Both the position numbers and the translations under genes were made by a program. Below are positions 8,407-16,959 of a stretch of 64,000 nt of DNA, one piece after another. Source of the stretch: Ruminiclostridium papyrosolvens DSM 2782 (lineage in GTDB: Bacteria > Bacillota > Clostridia > Acetivibrionales > DSM-1351). Under the pieces are notes generated by a model, which saw only the letters and a program-made list of their open reading frames with translations, searched no databases and was not told where the DNA came from. Within the stretch, counting starts at the first letter, position 1. Every line of letters begins with the position of its first letter. The DNA lies in NCBI RefSeq assembly GCF_029318685.1, contig NZ_CP119677.1, positions 4,641,001 through 4,705,000 on the forward strand, written 5' to 3'.

Positions 8407-8709
8407 TTATTCATTTAATGGTGGAGTTTCTGGATGATTTATTTTATACAAATATTGCAACCATAAATGTCCTATCTCTAATGGCTCAAGTGTTTCATTA
8501 ACTGGATTAAATTCCGCAGCAGTATTCATAATTGTGATTAAAGTTGAAGGAAATTCAATCCAATCAATATTTAATGTTTCTGGATTAGAAAACAACAACA
8601 CATTCGGTTCTCTTTTTATATCCTCTCTATTTTCTAAAACCCATTCGGCAGAAATTTCATTTATTGGTGATATTCTATCCCATATTGTAACTATCATATT
8701 AACTTCCAT
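8407..8709 (-). CDS. Hypothetical tail-module protein, 100 aa
   Basis: The start at 8709 has AAGGAGAG eight bases upstream. The protein is acidic, with no membrane segment, and contains several Trp and Pro residues (TIWDRISPINEI, LNIDWIEFPS, HPETPPLNE). It lies directly downstream of the kelch-type fibre gene (18-bp gap) and before the lysis genes, where tail modules often carry a fibre-assembly or XkdX-like protein. I cannot match it to a known family. It may be a fibre chaperone or a fibre tip subunit. Confidence 0.65.
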   Translation of the reverse strand: MEVNMIVTIWDRISPINEISAEWVLENREDIKREPNVLLFSNPETLNIDWIEFPSTLITIMNTAAEFNPVNETLEPLEIGHLWLQYLYKINHPETPPLNE

Positions 8710-8727
8710 TTTTTATACTCTCCTTTA

Positions 8728-10113
8728 TTAATAAAAATAGGCAAATGTATTAGGAGTTATAGATGGATAATTATAACCACCAAACCAATACAATTTATTA
8801 TTGACTAAAGCAATACTACCACACGATTTTTGGGAAGGCGGTATTAAATGAACACTATAACTATTTAATGTAATATCATAATTATAAAGTATTGTTGACA
8901 TTGCATAGCTGTATTTACTTCCTCCTCCTACTAAAATATTGTTGCTATCTTTTATAATAGCTGAAAAATAAATCCATGAATCATTAGAAAACATTGAAGC
9001 AAGTTGTGTCCACGTATTTGTAGTACAATTATAAACATAAGTTTTTGTTGCACCACTGTATACATTTGTTCCAAAGCAATAAATAGAATTATTATTAGGA
9101 TTATATACCATACCAGAGTAAGCAAGAAAAACGGGGGCATGACCTTTAATAGTTACTGTATCTAATGATTTATTATATAACCACACTTCATAAGAATTGT
9201 CGCCACCAATATTATAAAAAGTGTTTTCATCAGACATAACCCATCGACAAGAAGGTCCTTTCATAGTAGGGGTTTTAGCAGTAATATTTGACCATGTTTT
9301 TGCAATTGTATCATATATATAAATAATATCAGTAGTGGAAGTTGGTTGACTATTTGTATACCAATAAATTTTATGATTAAAAACACCCAACACATAAGAA
9401 TGATATACTATAGGTACGGGGGGCGGTGTTTCATCGCTCCAAACATTGGTTGTTGGGTTATACATTTTTGTTTTTAAAGTTTCACTCATAGAAAAAGTAG
9501 CTATGTAATATAACTTTTCGTCGCATACACATGAGCCAATATCTTTCCAAAATGTAGTTGTTTCATAGTCAGCACAATTATACCATTGCCCATGCGGGTT
9601 CCACCATCCTTCCTCTGGAATATCCAACGTCCCGACTTCCAATCCATTTTCAGTTCCAAATGTAAATCCTTTTAATACTTTAGGTGCTGTTACATTTCCG
9701 TATTCACCCCCTTCACCCAATAACTGAAAATTTTCCCCGTCCCGTATGAAAGAATAAATCCCTGCCTTTGGTTTAAAATCTTCGCCACTGGGTTTTTTTA
9801 AGCTTCTCGCTAATTCATCGGATGAAATACTCAAAGTGGCTGGTCCTGTGGCAATAGCATTAAATTTAACGCTGAATTTCGAACCATCTGAAATAGTTTT
9901 TTCGCTATCAATTGTGTATGTATTACCGTTGTTAACTGTGGTACCCAAATGCGGGACATGACTCTGTGTATCCCCCACATGCCCCTCCAACTCCGTCTCA
10001 ACCCTCTTAATCTGTGTATCAATAATATCCATATTCCCGTTGTGATCCTCTATGTTATAGAAGTCCTCCTGGGATGGCTTTTTCAAATTATAGTTAGCCG
10101 TATTTACTGCCAT
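8728..10113 (-). CDS. Tail fibre / receptor-binding protein with kelch-like propeller
   Basis: The protein has 461 residues. The N-terminal ~60 residues (NTANYNLKKPSQEDFYNIED, then a DTQIKRVE helix) are typical of base-plate-attached tail fibres. Residues about 60–165 are a beta-rich shaft. From about 170 to the end a WxxIGSCVCDEKLYYIATF-like unit recurs several times, each with a hydrophobic strand, a Y/F-rich strand and a TNVWS / AKTWSNIT / TNTWTQL turn. This is the kelch-repeat pattern of a beta-propeller, here with about five or six blades. Such a head would set target-cell specificity. It follows xkdU by 2 bp, so it belongs to the baseplate transcript. Confidence 0.8.
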   Translation of the reverse strand: MAVNTANYNLKKPSQEDFYNIEDHNGNMDIIDTQIKRVETELEGHVGDTQSHVPHLGTTVNNGNTYTIDSEKTISDGSKFSVKFNAIATGPATLSISSDELARSLKKPSGEDFKPKAGIYSFIRDGENFQLLGEGGEYGNVTAPKVLKGFTFGTENGLEVGTLDIPEEGWWNPHGQWYNCADYETTTFWKDIGSCVCDEKLYYIATFSMSETLKTKMYNPTTNVWSDETPPPVPIVYHSYVLGVFNHKIYWYTNSQPTSTTDIIYIYDTIAKTWSNITAKTPTMKGPSCRWVMSDENTFYNIGGDNSYEVWLYNKSLDTVTIKGHAPVFLAYSGMVYNPNNNSIYCFGTNVYSGATKTYVYNCTTNTWTQLASMFSNDSWIYFSAIIKDSNNILVGGGSKYSYAMSTILYNYDITLNSYSVHLIPPSQKSCGSIALVNNKLYWFGGYNYPSITPNTFAYFY

Positions 10114-10115
10114 AA

Positions 10116-10667
10116 TTAAAACACCTCGCTTCTTAATTGTTCATGTGTATATTTTCTTAAATGTGCATGTTTATAGCTGCCCAAAGCCGCGTTTTGCTTG
10201 TAAAGCAAGTTCAAATCAATGCAGATGTTCACCGGCACAATTCTCTTTAGCAGTTTTTCCACCTCGGCAAGCATGGACTTGGCCGCCAGCGCCACCCTTA
10301 CAATGAGCTTGTACTCATTGTTCATTAACTCCAGTGAGTAGCCGGACTCACCGCACAGCGTCTCCAACTGCTGTGCAAGTTTCTTGTAAGTGTAAGGCAG
10401 CTTTTCATTAAGTCTGGTCAGAATCCTGAATTTTCTCAATTCAAGGCTATCGGAGCCTTTTGGATTTATATTCAGTATAGCTTCCCAACGTTTTACCCCG
10501 TCTTCCGTGGCATCTTCTATAAACTGCTCCTTCATTACATTGTCAAGCCTGCCCCAAAGGGCAAGAATTTCAGGATTTTCAGCAGCAGCAAGCTCTTGGA
10601 ATTCCCTGAAATCCTGTAAAAACTCCGGCAAATAGTTCAGCATATTGATTTCTCTATCCAATAACAT
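10116..10667 (-). CDS. xkdU: XkdU-like baseplate wedge protein (YmfQ/DUF2313)
   Basis: This protein of about 183 residues includes MLNYLPEFLQDFREFQEL near the start and FRILTRLNEKLPYTYKKLAQQLE in the middle, typical of XkdU/YmfQ wedge proteins that sit beside gpJ and connect to the fibre. The start is uncertain. ATG at 10667 lies within the end of xkdT, close to AGGGGTG, and a frame open to 10697 is possible. The overlap with xkdT suggests translational coupling. The C-terminal part (KLLKRIVPVNICIDLN) is conserved in the family. Confidence 0.85.
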   Translation of the reverse strand: MLLDREINMLNYLPEFLQDFREFQELAAAENPEILALWGRLDNVMKEQFIEDATEDGVKRWEAILNINPKGSDSLELRKFRILTRLNEKLPYTYKKLAQQLETLCGESGYSLELMNNEYKLIVRVALAAKSMLAEVEKLLKRIVPVNICIDLNLLYKQNAALGSYKHAHLRKYTHEQLRSEVF

Positions 10668-11709
10668 CACCCCTGACCGGAACAGCATCTTTGTCAAGCA
10701 TCAGATTCTGCTCTAAACCATTGATTTTCGTTCCCGATATGTCCAGAATGCCCTCAACCTCCAGCAGACGGGTTTCAATCTGGCTTATTCTGACTATGAG
10801 GTTATCACTGTCAGCCCACTCTTTGCTCAGCTCATTGAAATAATTATCAATAACCGAGTATACATAGCCCTTTACATCCTCCCAAGTCCAGCCTTTACGG
10901 TAGGTCAGGTTCAATGTTATGTCAACCCTAGTTTCCGCAACTCCTGTAACCGTAACTATATGCCCGATAGGTGCAAACCCTACCCCATCGCCTTGGCTGT
11001 TCAAAGGATCTATCTTAGTTTGAAGCTTGTCAATCAAGTCACTTGAAGGCTTTTGAAACTGGGAGCTAATAACCACCAGTTTAACAGTACCCCCTCCATT
11101 CCAAGCAGGATAAACCTTAATACCTCCAACCCCTTGAAGCTGATTAACCTTTTCCTTATAGTCGGACATATTGCCCCCAAAAGCTTGTGAATCCAAGGTA
11201 GCAAAATATCTGGCTCTTAGCTGTTCCGTATCCTCCTCATCTTCTCCGGAAATAAGAAGTTCGGTAATTTCCGCTTTTGTCAATCCCTCAATATAGTCCA
11301 CGGGAATCAACAAACCAAAATACCTGTTTCCTTCAGCTCCTGCAGTTTCACACATGAGTTTGAACTCACACTCATTTATTTTTTCAGCAACAACATAATT
11401 AAGATTTCCCAGTGAGAACCTTGAACCCAGCGGAACATTAATATTAAACACACCTTTTAAAATGGCATTGGTAGCTTCAGCAGGTGTTACTCCACGCTCT
11501 GCAGCCCTTTTGATTAAAAAATCCCTTGACGCTGAATCGGCAAAGGTTTCATTCAAAATTACATCTGCTTCAATATACATTTGTGCCAGTTCGGCAGCAG
11601 CCGGAGCCAACGCATCAAAAATAACCGAGCCCTCACGCTTGTCAATTGTGTCGGGGACCCTATCCAACATCCTTTTTAAAAGCACCTCATAGGTTACAAT
11701 TTCGTACAT
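10654..11709 (-). CDS. xkdT: Baseplate J-like protein (XkdT)
   Basis: This is a 351-residue baseplate wedge subunit of the gpJ/gp6 family, which forms the ring around the hub of contractile tails. The N-terminus (YEIVTYEVLLKRMLDRVPDTIDKREGS, seen as RMLDRVPD and KREGSVIFDAL) matches XkdT. The core contains LRARYFATLDSQAFGGN and VGGIKVYPAWNGGGTVKLVV, where GG(N) and the aromatic-GGGTV segment are characteristic. It begins 1 bp after xkdS ends and overlaps xkdU. Length is normal. Confidence 0.92.
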   Translation of the reverse strand: MYEIVTYEVLLKRMLDRVPDTIDKREGSVIFDALAPAAAELAQMYIEADVILNETFADSASRDFLIKRAAERGVTPAEATNAILKGVFNINVPLGSRFSLGNLNYVVAEKINECEFKLMCETAGAEGNRYFGLLIPVDYIEGLTKAEITELLISGEDEEDTEQLRARYFATLDSQAFGGNMSDYKEKVNQLQGVGGIKVYPAWNGGGTVKLVVISSQFQKPSSDLIDKLQTKIDPLNSQGDGVGFAPIGHIVTVTGVAETRVDITLNLTYRKGWTWEDVKGYVYSVIDNYFNELSKEWADSDNLIVRISQIETRLLEVEGILDISGTKINGLEQNLMLDKDAVPVRGDVIG

Positions 11710-12111
11710 TTAAACCATCACCGCCTTTTCAATATCAACATTACCTTCAGTAGTGTATGCAGTAAACTTAACCAAAACCTGACGTTTGTCAGACTCAAAA
11801 GAGAAGTCTCCCAAATCTTTAATCCTGTCATCCTCCTGCAAAGCCTCTCGTATTCTGTTTTCTATTTCTGAATAAACCAATACAGCCGCTTCACCAAAAA
11901 GGTCTGTTAATTCAATCCCATAATCCCAGTCATAAATCAGATATTGGAATTTCTGGGTATTAAGAATTTTATAAATTGCCTGTTTAACCGCCTCAACCCC
12001 GTCAATGAAGCCCCCTATTCTCATTTCCTCAAGATTCATTTTATAGGTATATCCCGGCTGCTGACGGATTTCAAAATCAGGCTGTAAATCATCATTTAAA
12101 GTTGGAATCAT
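11710..12111 (-). CDS. xkdS: Baseplate protein XkdS-like (DUF2634, gp25/W-related)
   Basis: This 133-residue protein contains KQAIYKILNTQKFQYLIYDWDYGIEL, the DUF2634/XkdS hallmark, and a central EIENRIREALQEDDRI helix shared with gp25/gpW lysozyme-like baseplate wedge proteins that join sheath and baseplate. It overlaps xkdR by 4 bp (ATGA) and abuts xkdT. It is soluble, and no catalytic residues are expected in this group. Confidence 0.9.
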   Translation of the reverse strand: MIPTLNDDLQPDFEIRQQPGYTYKMNLEEMRIGGFIDGVEAVKQAIYKILNTQKFQYLIYDWDYGIELTDLFGEAAVLVYSEIENRIREALQEDDRIKDLGDFSFESDKRQVLVKFTAYTTEGNVDIEKAVMV

Positions 12112-12434
12112 TTCTTCACCGCCTTATCAAGAACAAGGTATTTTTGTCCCCCCTGAAACTGAATCATTATTACACTCTCACCCTCTGCTAATCCGTTGTG
12201 AACCGTAAATGTCTTTTTTCCTCCCAGCTCATCTGTCAATTCCATCACGTGCTCCTTTACATTGTTGGTCAATATCAAATGAGCCTCCTTTAAAATCAGC
12301 TTTTGGTCAATACTGATTGCAAGAGGAGCGACACTCAGAACATTTCCGAAAACAACGTTTGTAGGTTTTGAATCATTCACCGCAGCTATTGCCGCCAGCT
12401 TGATAATTTCAACCATATTAGGCAACAAAATCAC
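12108..12434 (-). CDS. xkdR: XkdR-like tail protein (DUF2577)
   Basis: This 108-residue beta-rich protein resembles DUF2577/XkdR, and may be the spike or OB-fold component beneath the hub. Visible features are VVFGNVLSVAPLAISIDQKLILKE at residues about 28–50 and GLAEGESVIMIQFQGGQKYLVLDK at the end, both typical of the family. It overlaps xkdQ upstream (17 bp) and xkdS downstream (4 bp), so the baseplate genes form one coupled set. Confidence 0.88.
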   Translation of the reverse strand: MILLPNMVEIIKLAAIAAVNDSKPTNVVFGNVLSVAPLAISIDQKLILKEAHLILTNNVKEHVMELTDELGGKKTFTVHNGLAEGESVIMIQFQGGQKYLVLDKAVKK

Positions 12435-13374
12435 CGCCCTTCAAAGTGATGTCCATATAATGCTCATTACTCTTAAAGGTATGCTTCACAGTTTCCACAA
12501 GCATGTAATTCTGAACCTTTATATCTCCAAGCTCCAACCAGACGGGAATAAGGCAACCACCTCTGACCCTAATATCTCCTATGGCGTTGGAAACGGAAAG
12601 ATTTCGGGTTTTCTTGTTGTATAGCTTTAGAAGCCCGTCAGCTTTGGCTTTAGCATTGGTATTTTGATTAACTTTCTCGTAATACTGAAGAAGTCCCCAC
12701 GCAGCTATGTTATTACTGTCTATGGCCTCATAGATTTCACGTTTCTTTGTTTTATCATTATCGTAGGCCAATTTTATGAAGTTGTAAGTATTTGAGTCAA
12801 TAGACGAGGTGTAATCAAAATCCTCAGCTGTACTCTTTTCAATCAGCACATCAAGCTTCAAGGAATCAATACTTTTAAGACTAATAGCACCGAAGTCATC
12901 AAACAGAACATACATCTTATTCCTGTTCTGCAATGTAATATCAAGAGCACTCTGAATCATATCCATAAGTGTCTTATTATCCTCCACCCTAGTAGCTATT
13001 ACATAACCCGTATCTTCGATAGCTCCCGTTAACAGTTTAAATTTACCTGCCAGTTCTTTTATTATCTGGCTTGCGGTACGATTTTCAAATACCTGTGTAT
13101 CCTTATTTTTGAGATACCTCAGCTGGTCATATGCAGTAACCTTTATAATCTGGTCGCTGCTGCGCTTTTTAGTGAAAACATAGCCCTTGAAAACATTTTT
13201 ATTGTCTACCATCAGTTGCACTAAGTTACCTTCCTGAAAGCTTATAATTTCATCTTTAACCACTGAAAATTCCAGCTTCCCGGGGACACCTTTTCTGGAA
13301 GTCTCCCATGTAATTTCATCCTCAATGCAAGGCTGATACATTGTAGAACCGTTCTGAATCTTTAATTCAACCAA
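12418..13374 (-). CDS. xkdQ: Baseplate hub protein XkdQ (gpD-like)
   Basis: The protein has 318 residues. The N-terminal PGKLEFSVVKDEIISFQEGNLVQL region and the KVTAYDQLRYLKNKDTQVFENRTASQII segment are diagnostic of XkdQ hub proteins, the trimeric hub at the tail tip that receives the tube. The C-terminal half contains IGDIRVRGGCLIPVWLELGDI and an EHYMDITLKGG end. It overlaps xkdP by 8 bp. The length matches PBSX XkdQ. Confidence 0.92.
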   Translation of the reverse strand: MVELKIQNGSTMYQPCIEDEITWETSRKGVPGKLEFSVVKDEIISFQEGNLVQLMVDNKNVFKGYVFTKKRSSDQIIKVTAYDQLRYLKNKDTQVFENRTASQIIKELAGKFKLLTGAIEDTGYVIATRVEDNKTLMDMIQSALDITLQNRNKMYVLFDDFGAISLKSIDSLKLDVLIEKSTAEDFDYTSSIDSNTYNFIKLAYDNDKTKKREIYEAIDSNNIAAWGLLQYYEKVNQNTNAKAKADGLLKLYNKKTRNLSVSNAIGDIRVRGGCLIPVWLELGDIKVQNYMLVETVKHTFKSNEHYMDITLKGGDFVA

Positions 13375-14014
13375 GCTTAATCACCTGCCCTACTCTGATA
13401 AGGTTAGGATTTTTGATTCCGTTTAGTTTGGCTATCTGAGGATATTTTGAGCCATCGCCCAGATATTTTTTGCATATGCCCCAGAGGGTGTCTCCCTTTT
13501 TGACTTTATAGGATTTAGGTTTGACAGGAGTGGATTTTTTAGTCCCTCCTTTTGGTTTAATACCTTCTACCGGATATTTTATTGCGGTACATTGCCTATA
13601 CTGTTTGAGGGTCATAGCCACGGTATAATCAAGGCCATTTTCAGCAGCCTCTGTTATGCTGTAATCTTCAAGAGAAACCAAAGTATTTGTTATTTTACGT
13701 ACAAATTTATTTTTAAAGGATATCTCTTCTTCAATATATAGCTTAAACGGCTTACAATCCGTTTTTAACCGACTGAAATGGTCCAAATAGTATTTGGGAT
13801 TTACAAAACTCTTATCAGGGTAGTCTGCAAAAGGGTAGTTCACCTGAGGAATTAGTAATTCAAAGGAAAATTCCGTCAAGCCCGGAACCTTTAATATACT
13901 TGCCTCACTTCCGTCAATCAGGTTAACAGTCTTATTCTGATTCTTGATTTTTGTTTCAAACTTTGAAGGGGCAACAGGCATCTGAACCCCTCCCAGCCAT
14001 ATTTTATAAGGCAT
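13367..14014 (-). CDS. xkdP: LysM-domain tail protein XkdP
   Basis: The protein has 215 residues. The N-terminal ~150 residues start PYKIWLGGVQMPVAPSKFE, the XkdP opening that contacts the tube or hub. A Pro/Lys linker follows, then a LysM module at about 168–213 (YKVKKGDTLWGICKKYLG … QIAKLNGIKNPNLIRVGQVI) that binds peptidoglycan-type glycans or fixes the tail tip. The start overlaps the tape-measure stop by 1 bp. It is widespread in PBSX-type tails and diffocin-type particles. Confidence 0.93.
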   Translation of the reverse strand: MPYKIWLGGVQMPVAPSKFETKIKNQNKTVNLIDGSEASILKVPGLTEFSFELLIPQVNYPFADYPDKSFVNPKYYLDHFSRLKTDCKPFKLYIEEEISFKNKFVRKITNTLVSLEDYSITEAAENGLDYTVAMTLKQYRQCTAIKYPVEGIKPKGGTKKSTPVKPKSYKVKKGDTLWGICKKYLGDGSKYPQIAKLNGIKNPNLIRVGQVIKLG

Positions 14015-15987
14015 TAGCTATACACCCCCTCTGCTGCAACCGACATGGTTTCATAAACCTTCTGCTCCATATATGAAACAATCCCATCCAAATCAAGTTT
14101 GCTGTTTACATTGTTATGATTAGTCATGTCCACCTTGATTTCCGCAGTAGTAAATTTATTCACTACCTCCTGTTCGGCTATATCTCTCATGTACTTTAAG
14201 TCCTCTTCGGAAACTTGCATTGAATCCTTCATAGCCCCAGTGTTAGCAGCGGTATTGGCAATATGATTTTTCATATCGCTGTCTGCAACACCGGCGGTCT
14301 TAGTAGCAGCAGAATTTGTTAATGACTTGTATCCCGGTACATTAAATTTTGGATCTGATTTTTCCTTTTTAGCTTTAGCCATTGCAATATCAATGTTTGC
14401 TTGTCTCTTTTGCATATCTGTACCCATCTGGACTTGACGGTTAAATATATCAGCATCATGCTGCTGCTTTATTGAGTCTATTTTCTGCTTGTACTGCTCC
14501 AAATCTGCCTCTCTGGCTGTCTTTTCAGCTTCATTCTGGATTTTCGCCTGTGTTCCGAAGTTAACACGACTAATAGCTTCAATAGATACTCCCGGGAGAT
14601 TATTCAGTAATCCAATAAACTTGTTGATAATATCAACTGCTCCGTTTACCATGTCTTGCAAAATGGTGAGCACACCCACCTTCATATCTCCCATGAAATT
14701 CTGAATGCCAACCCCTGCCGACTTCATCCCCAGCATCATCAAATTCCAGAGATCAATAACCCAGTACACACCAGTAAAAAATGAAATTTTCAGAGCATCC
14801 CACAAAATGAGCATAGCATTAACCACAATCATCCAAGCAACATGAATACCTCCTACAGACTGAATCCAACTATAAATAAGGCCTATTATTACTCCTATTA
14901 CCAATGCAATCCAAAACAATGGAGAAGTGAACAAGGATGCATTTAATCCATCCTGTGCTATTTTCTGCATAGTTGTAGCTATAGTGGAAATACCAAGCCC
15001 TATGGCATAAGCACCCACTGCCGCAGCAATCCCCCAGAAAACAGGTGCAATGGAAGCCCAGTTGTTATAAATCCATGTAGCAGCGTTTGCTATTGCTGCC
15101 ATAACGGGAATAAATGCTTCAAAGAGAATATTTTTAATAGTTGTTCCAATCTGCTGGAAGGTTGCGGGCATAGTGGCAAACCTTGCCTTAATTTGGTCCG
15201 AAGAGCTTAAAACAGAGTTTTTCAAAACCTCTGCCGAAACTCCGTTACCTGAAATGAGCTGCTGTTGAGATTGTCCCGTGTATTTTGAAACTGCCTGCCC
15301 CAGTGCAGGTGCATTTTGGAAAACAGACGCCATGTCCTCTCCCTTTAATTTTCCTGAAACAATTGCATCGGTTATTTTATCAATGCCCTTTGTTGCTTCA
15401 CCCGACTCAGCTCCCGCAAAAGACTTATTCATTAGTTCGGTAAACCCAAGGATTTCATTATTATCTTTAAATTTACCCTTAGCTGAAAGCCCCAGCTTTG
15501 ATACAGTTGCAGCAGTTCTATCATAGCCGCTTCTTGAATTATTGGCAGCAGAATAAACTTGATGCTGTAATTCTCCTGCGCTTTGACCTTTATCAGTCAT
15601 CTGTGAAAGTCTGGCATTTTGATTTGAATATTTATCAACCATAGCCATACCTTCCTTAATCTTAGGTAAAAACCCTTTAACCTTTGCCGCCACGTCAGAA
15701 AAAGTAAGCTTCTTCTTTTGTTCCTCAGTCTTCTCTTTTAAATTTTCAATGGATTTACCAATAGCATCAATTGATTCCTTGACTTGACTTTGAGCTCCGT
15801 AAAATTCCCTTGACATTATTCTTGCCACATTTATAACTTCTCTGAAGCCACTCATATTAAAGGGTTTTTTAAACTGATTCTGAAGTTCCTGCGTTTTATC
15901 AATTATTTCTATCACAGGCTTTACCACCGTACTTAGTGCAGTTGTAGTCCCAGACGTCAATTGTAGTGCATTTGCTACTGTAGCCAT
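14014..15987 (-). CDS. Tail tape-measure protein
   Basis: The protein has 657 residues. Residues 1–130 form helical coiled coil (IEIIDKTQELQNQFKK, SIENLKEKTEEQKKKL). The segment around 165–275 matches the conserved tape-measure domain with GEDMASVFQNAPALGQAVS and MPATFQQIGTTIKN. Residues about 300–420 contain several hydrophobic membrane-like stretches (FWIALVIGVIIGLIYSW), which are common in tape measures that enter the target membrane. The C-terminal part is again helical. It sets tail length; at about 1.5 Å per residue this implies a tube near 100 nm, an estimate only. The RBS GGTGGTGATATAA precedes 15987. A palindromic repeat element separates it from the chaperone gene. Confidence 0.92.
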   Translation of the reverse strand: MATVANALQLTSGTTTALSTVVKPVIEIIDKTQELQNQFKKPFNMSGFREVINVARIMSREFYGAQSQVKESIDAIGKSIENLKEKTEEQKKKLTFSDVAAKVKGFLPKIKEGMAMVDKYSNQNARLSQMTDKGQSAGELQHQVYSAANNSRSGYDRTAATVSKLGLSAKGKFKDNNEILGFTELMNKSFAGAESGEATKGIDKITDAIVSGKLKGEDMASVFQNAPALGQAVSKYTGQSQQQLISGNGVSAEVLKNSVLSSSDQIKARFATMPATFQQIGTTIKNILFEAFIPVMAAIANAATWIYNNWASIAPVFWGIAAAVGAYAIGLGISTIATTMQKIAQDGLNASLFTSPLFWIALVIGVIIGLIYSWIQSVGGIHVAWMIVVNAMLILWDALKISFFTGVYWVIDLWNLMMLGMKSAGVGIQNFMGDMKVGVLTILQDMVNGAVDIINKFIGLLNNLPGVSIEAISRVNFGTQAKIQNEAEKTAREADLEQYKQKIDSIKQQHDADIFNRQVQMGTDMQKRQANIDIAMAKAKKEKSDPKFNVPGYKSLTNSAATKTAGVADSDMKNHIANTAANTGAMKDSMQVSEEDLKYMRDIAEQEVVNKFTTAEIKVDMTNHNNVNSKLDLDGIVSYMEQKVYETMSVAAEGVYS

Positions 15988-16005
15988 TTATATCACCACC
16001 TTTAT

Positions 16006-16325
16006 GAAAAAGGGGTTACCGCAAAATTAAGCTTATCTTCTTTAACCTGTACTAAGGAGTATAAATTGTATCAATGGAAGCTTGGTTAATGATATTTGCA
16101 GTTGTTTCTCGGCGAACACGGATATTTTACCGGAAAACCTTCACGATGAAGGTTTTAGCGACACAATGAATCATGGACGATGAATGTGAGCGACGGTAAA
16201 ATATCCTATGATGAGCCGCTAGAAACTCTTGCAAATATCTTGGAAGCAATCATTGATACAACTTTATACGGGAGTACAGGTGTTAAAATAAAAAGCTTTC
16301 TGTTTTGCCACAACCCCTTTTATTT
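16006..16325 (+). repeat. Long palindromic repeat element, copy 1 (inside tail operon)
   Basis: The outer arms AAAAAGGGGTTACCGC (from 16007) and CCACAACCCCTTTT (to 16320) are inverted. Inside, GTATAAATTGTATCAATGG is mirrored by CATTGATACAACTTTATAC, and GGATATTTTACCG by CGGTAAAATATCC. The tip hairpin 16134–16156 is AAAACCTTCA / TGAAGGTTTT. A 42-nt segment, 16166–16207, is identical in all three long copies. It has no transposase and lies exactly between the chaperone frames and the tape-measure RBS. Orientation is given as that of the conserved segment. Confidence 0.9.
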
Positions 16326-16329
16326 TTAG

Positions 16330-16518
16330 TTACCTCTTTTTTGGCTTGTTTTTGTTGATTTCCTTTTTATCGTTTTCAATCTTAATCTGAATAGCCGCAG
16401 TTATAAAGGCCCTTTCTTCTCTTGGAAGCTTCAAAAACTCACCGGGTGTTATATGAAATTTGTGAAGGCAATAGTATGCAATATTAGCATCACTATCGCC
16501 TTCGTTAATTAGTTTTTT
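16330..16518 (-). CDS. -1 frame extension of the tail assembly chaperone (XkdN-T product)
   Basis: This is a 61-codon frame in the -1 register that overlaps the end of xkdN. It is reached from A AAA AAC (16518–16512), a canonical slippery heptamer whose last codon directly precedes the xkdN TAA stop. After the slip, translation reads LINEGDSDANIAYYC and then HKFHITPGEFLKLP and EERAFITAAIQIKIE to TAA at 16332–16330. The sequence is typical of the downstream (T-type) part of tail chaperone fusions, and it has no start codon or RBS of its own. This mirrors lambda gpG/gpGT and Firmicutes tail modules. The fusion would run from 16937 to 16330. Confidence 0.85.
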   Translation of the reverse strand, partial: KKLINEGDSDANIAYYCLHKFHITPGEFLKLPREERAFITAAIQIKIENDKKEINKNKPKKR

Positions 16519-16937
16519 GCTTCGTCTACCATGTCTTCCATAGTAACGTCAAAACCGTTAATCTCTTGGATTTTAGCCAGATAATCTGCATATTCTCCCG
16601 GCTTTAGCATGGTTTTAAGAAGAATGTCCTCACCCATACAGCCATAGCTGTTCTGCAACTCAGCATTATGTAAATCAGGAAAAACAGTACATCTTGCAGC
16701 CAACTTCCCGAGGTAGGCATTGTAGTCGGTTTCGGGAGTATACTGATTTTTCTTTCCCGGTATCTGCACCTTGCGAGTACATGCCTTTCTGATGGCTTCA
16801 TCCTCTTCCGAAGTAATAGAGCAGATTTCCCACTCCACTGGCGCCCCGTTTTCATCTACAAACCTCTTTGATGCAGCATACTTTACATTCTCATTATCTA
16901 ATACATTCTGCCTTAAAAAAGAACTTAATCCGCTCAT
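16509..16937 (-). CDS. xkdN: Tail assembly chaperone XkdN (G-type product)
   Basis: The 142-residue protein starts SGLSSFLRQNVLDNENVKYAA and includes EWEICSITSEEDEAIRKACTR, both typical of XkdN tail assembly chaperones. The end is MEDMVDEAKN, where the final AAA AAC codons form the slippery site. The short form coats the tape measure during assembly and the shifted form recruits tube protein; this is inferred from known G/GT systems. It follows the tube gene by 22 bp on the same transcript. Confidence 0.9.
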   Translation of the reverse strand: MSGLSSFLRQNVLDNENVKYAASKRFVDENGAPVEWEICSITSEEDEAIRKACTRKVQIPGKKNQYTPETDYNAYLGKLAARCTVFPDLHNAELQNSYGCMGEDILLKTMLKPGEYADYLAKIQEINGFDVTMEDMVDEAKN

Positions 16938-16959
16938 ATTAGTAACACCCTTTCCTTAT

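Noticed and set aside
16006-16325. Insertion sequence with transposase
   Set aside because: The element is only about 0.3 kb and encodes no transposase on either strand. No convincing target-site duplications could be read by eye.
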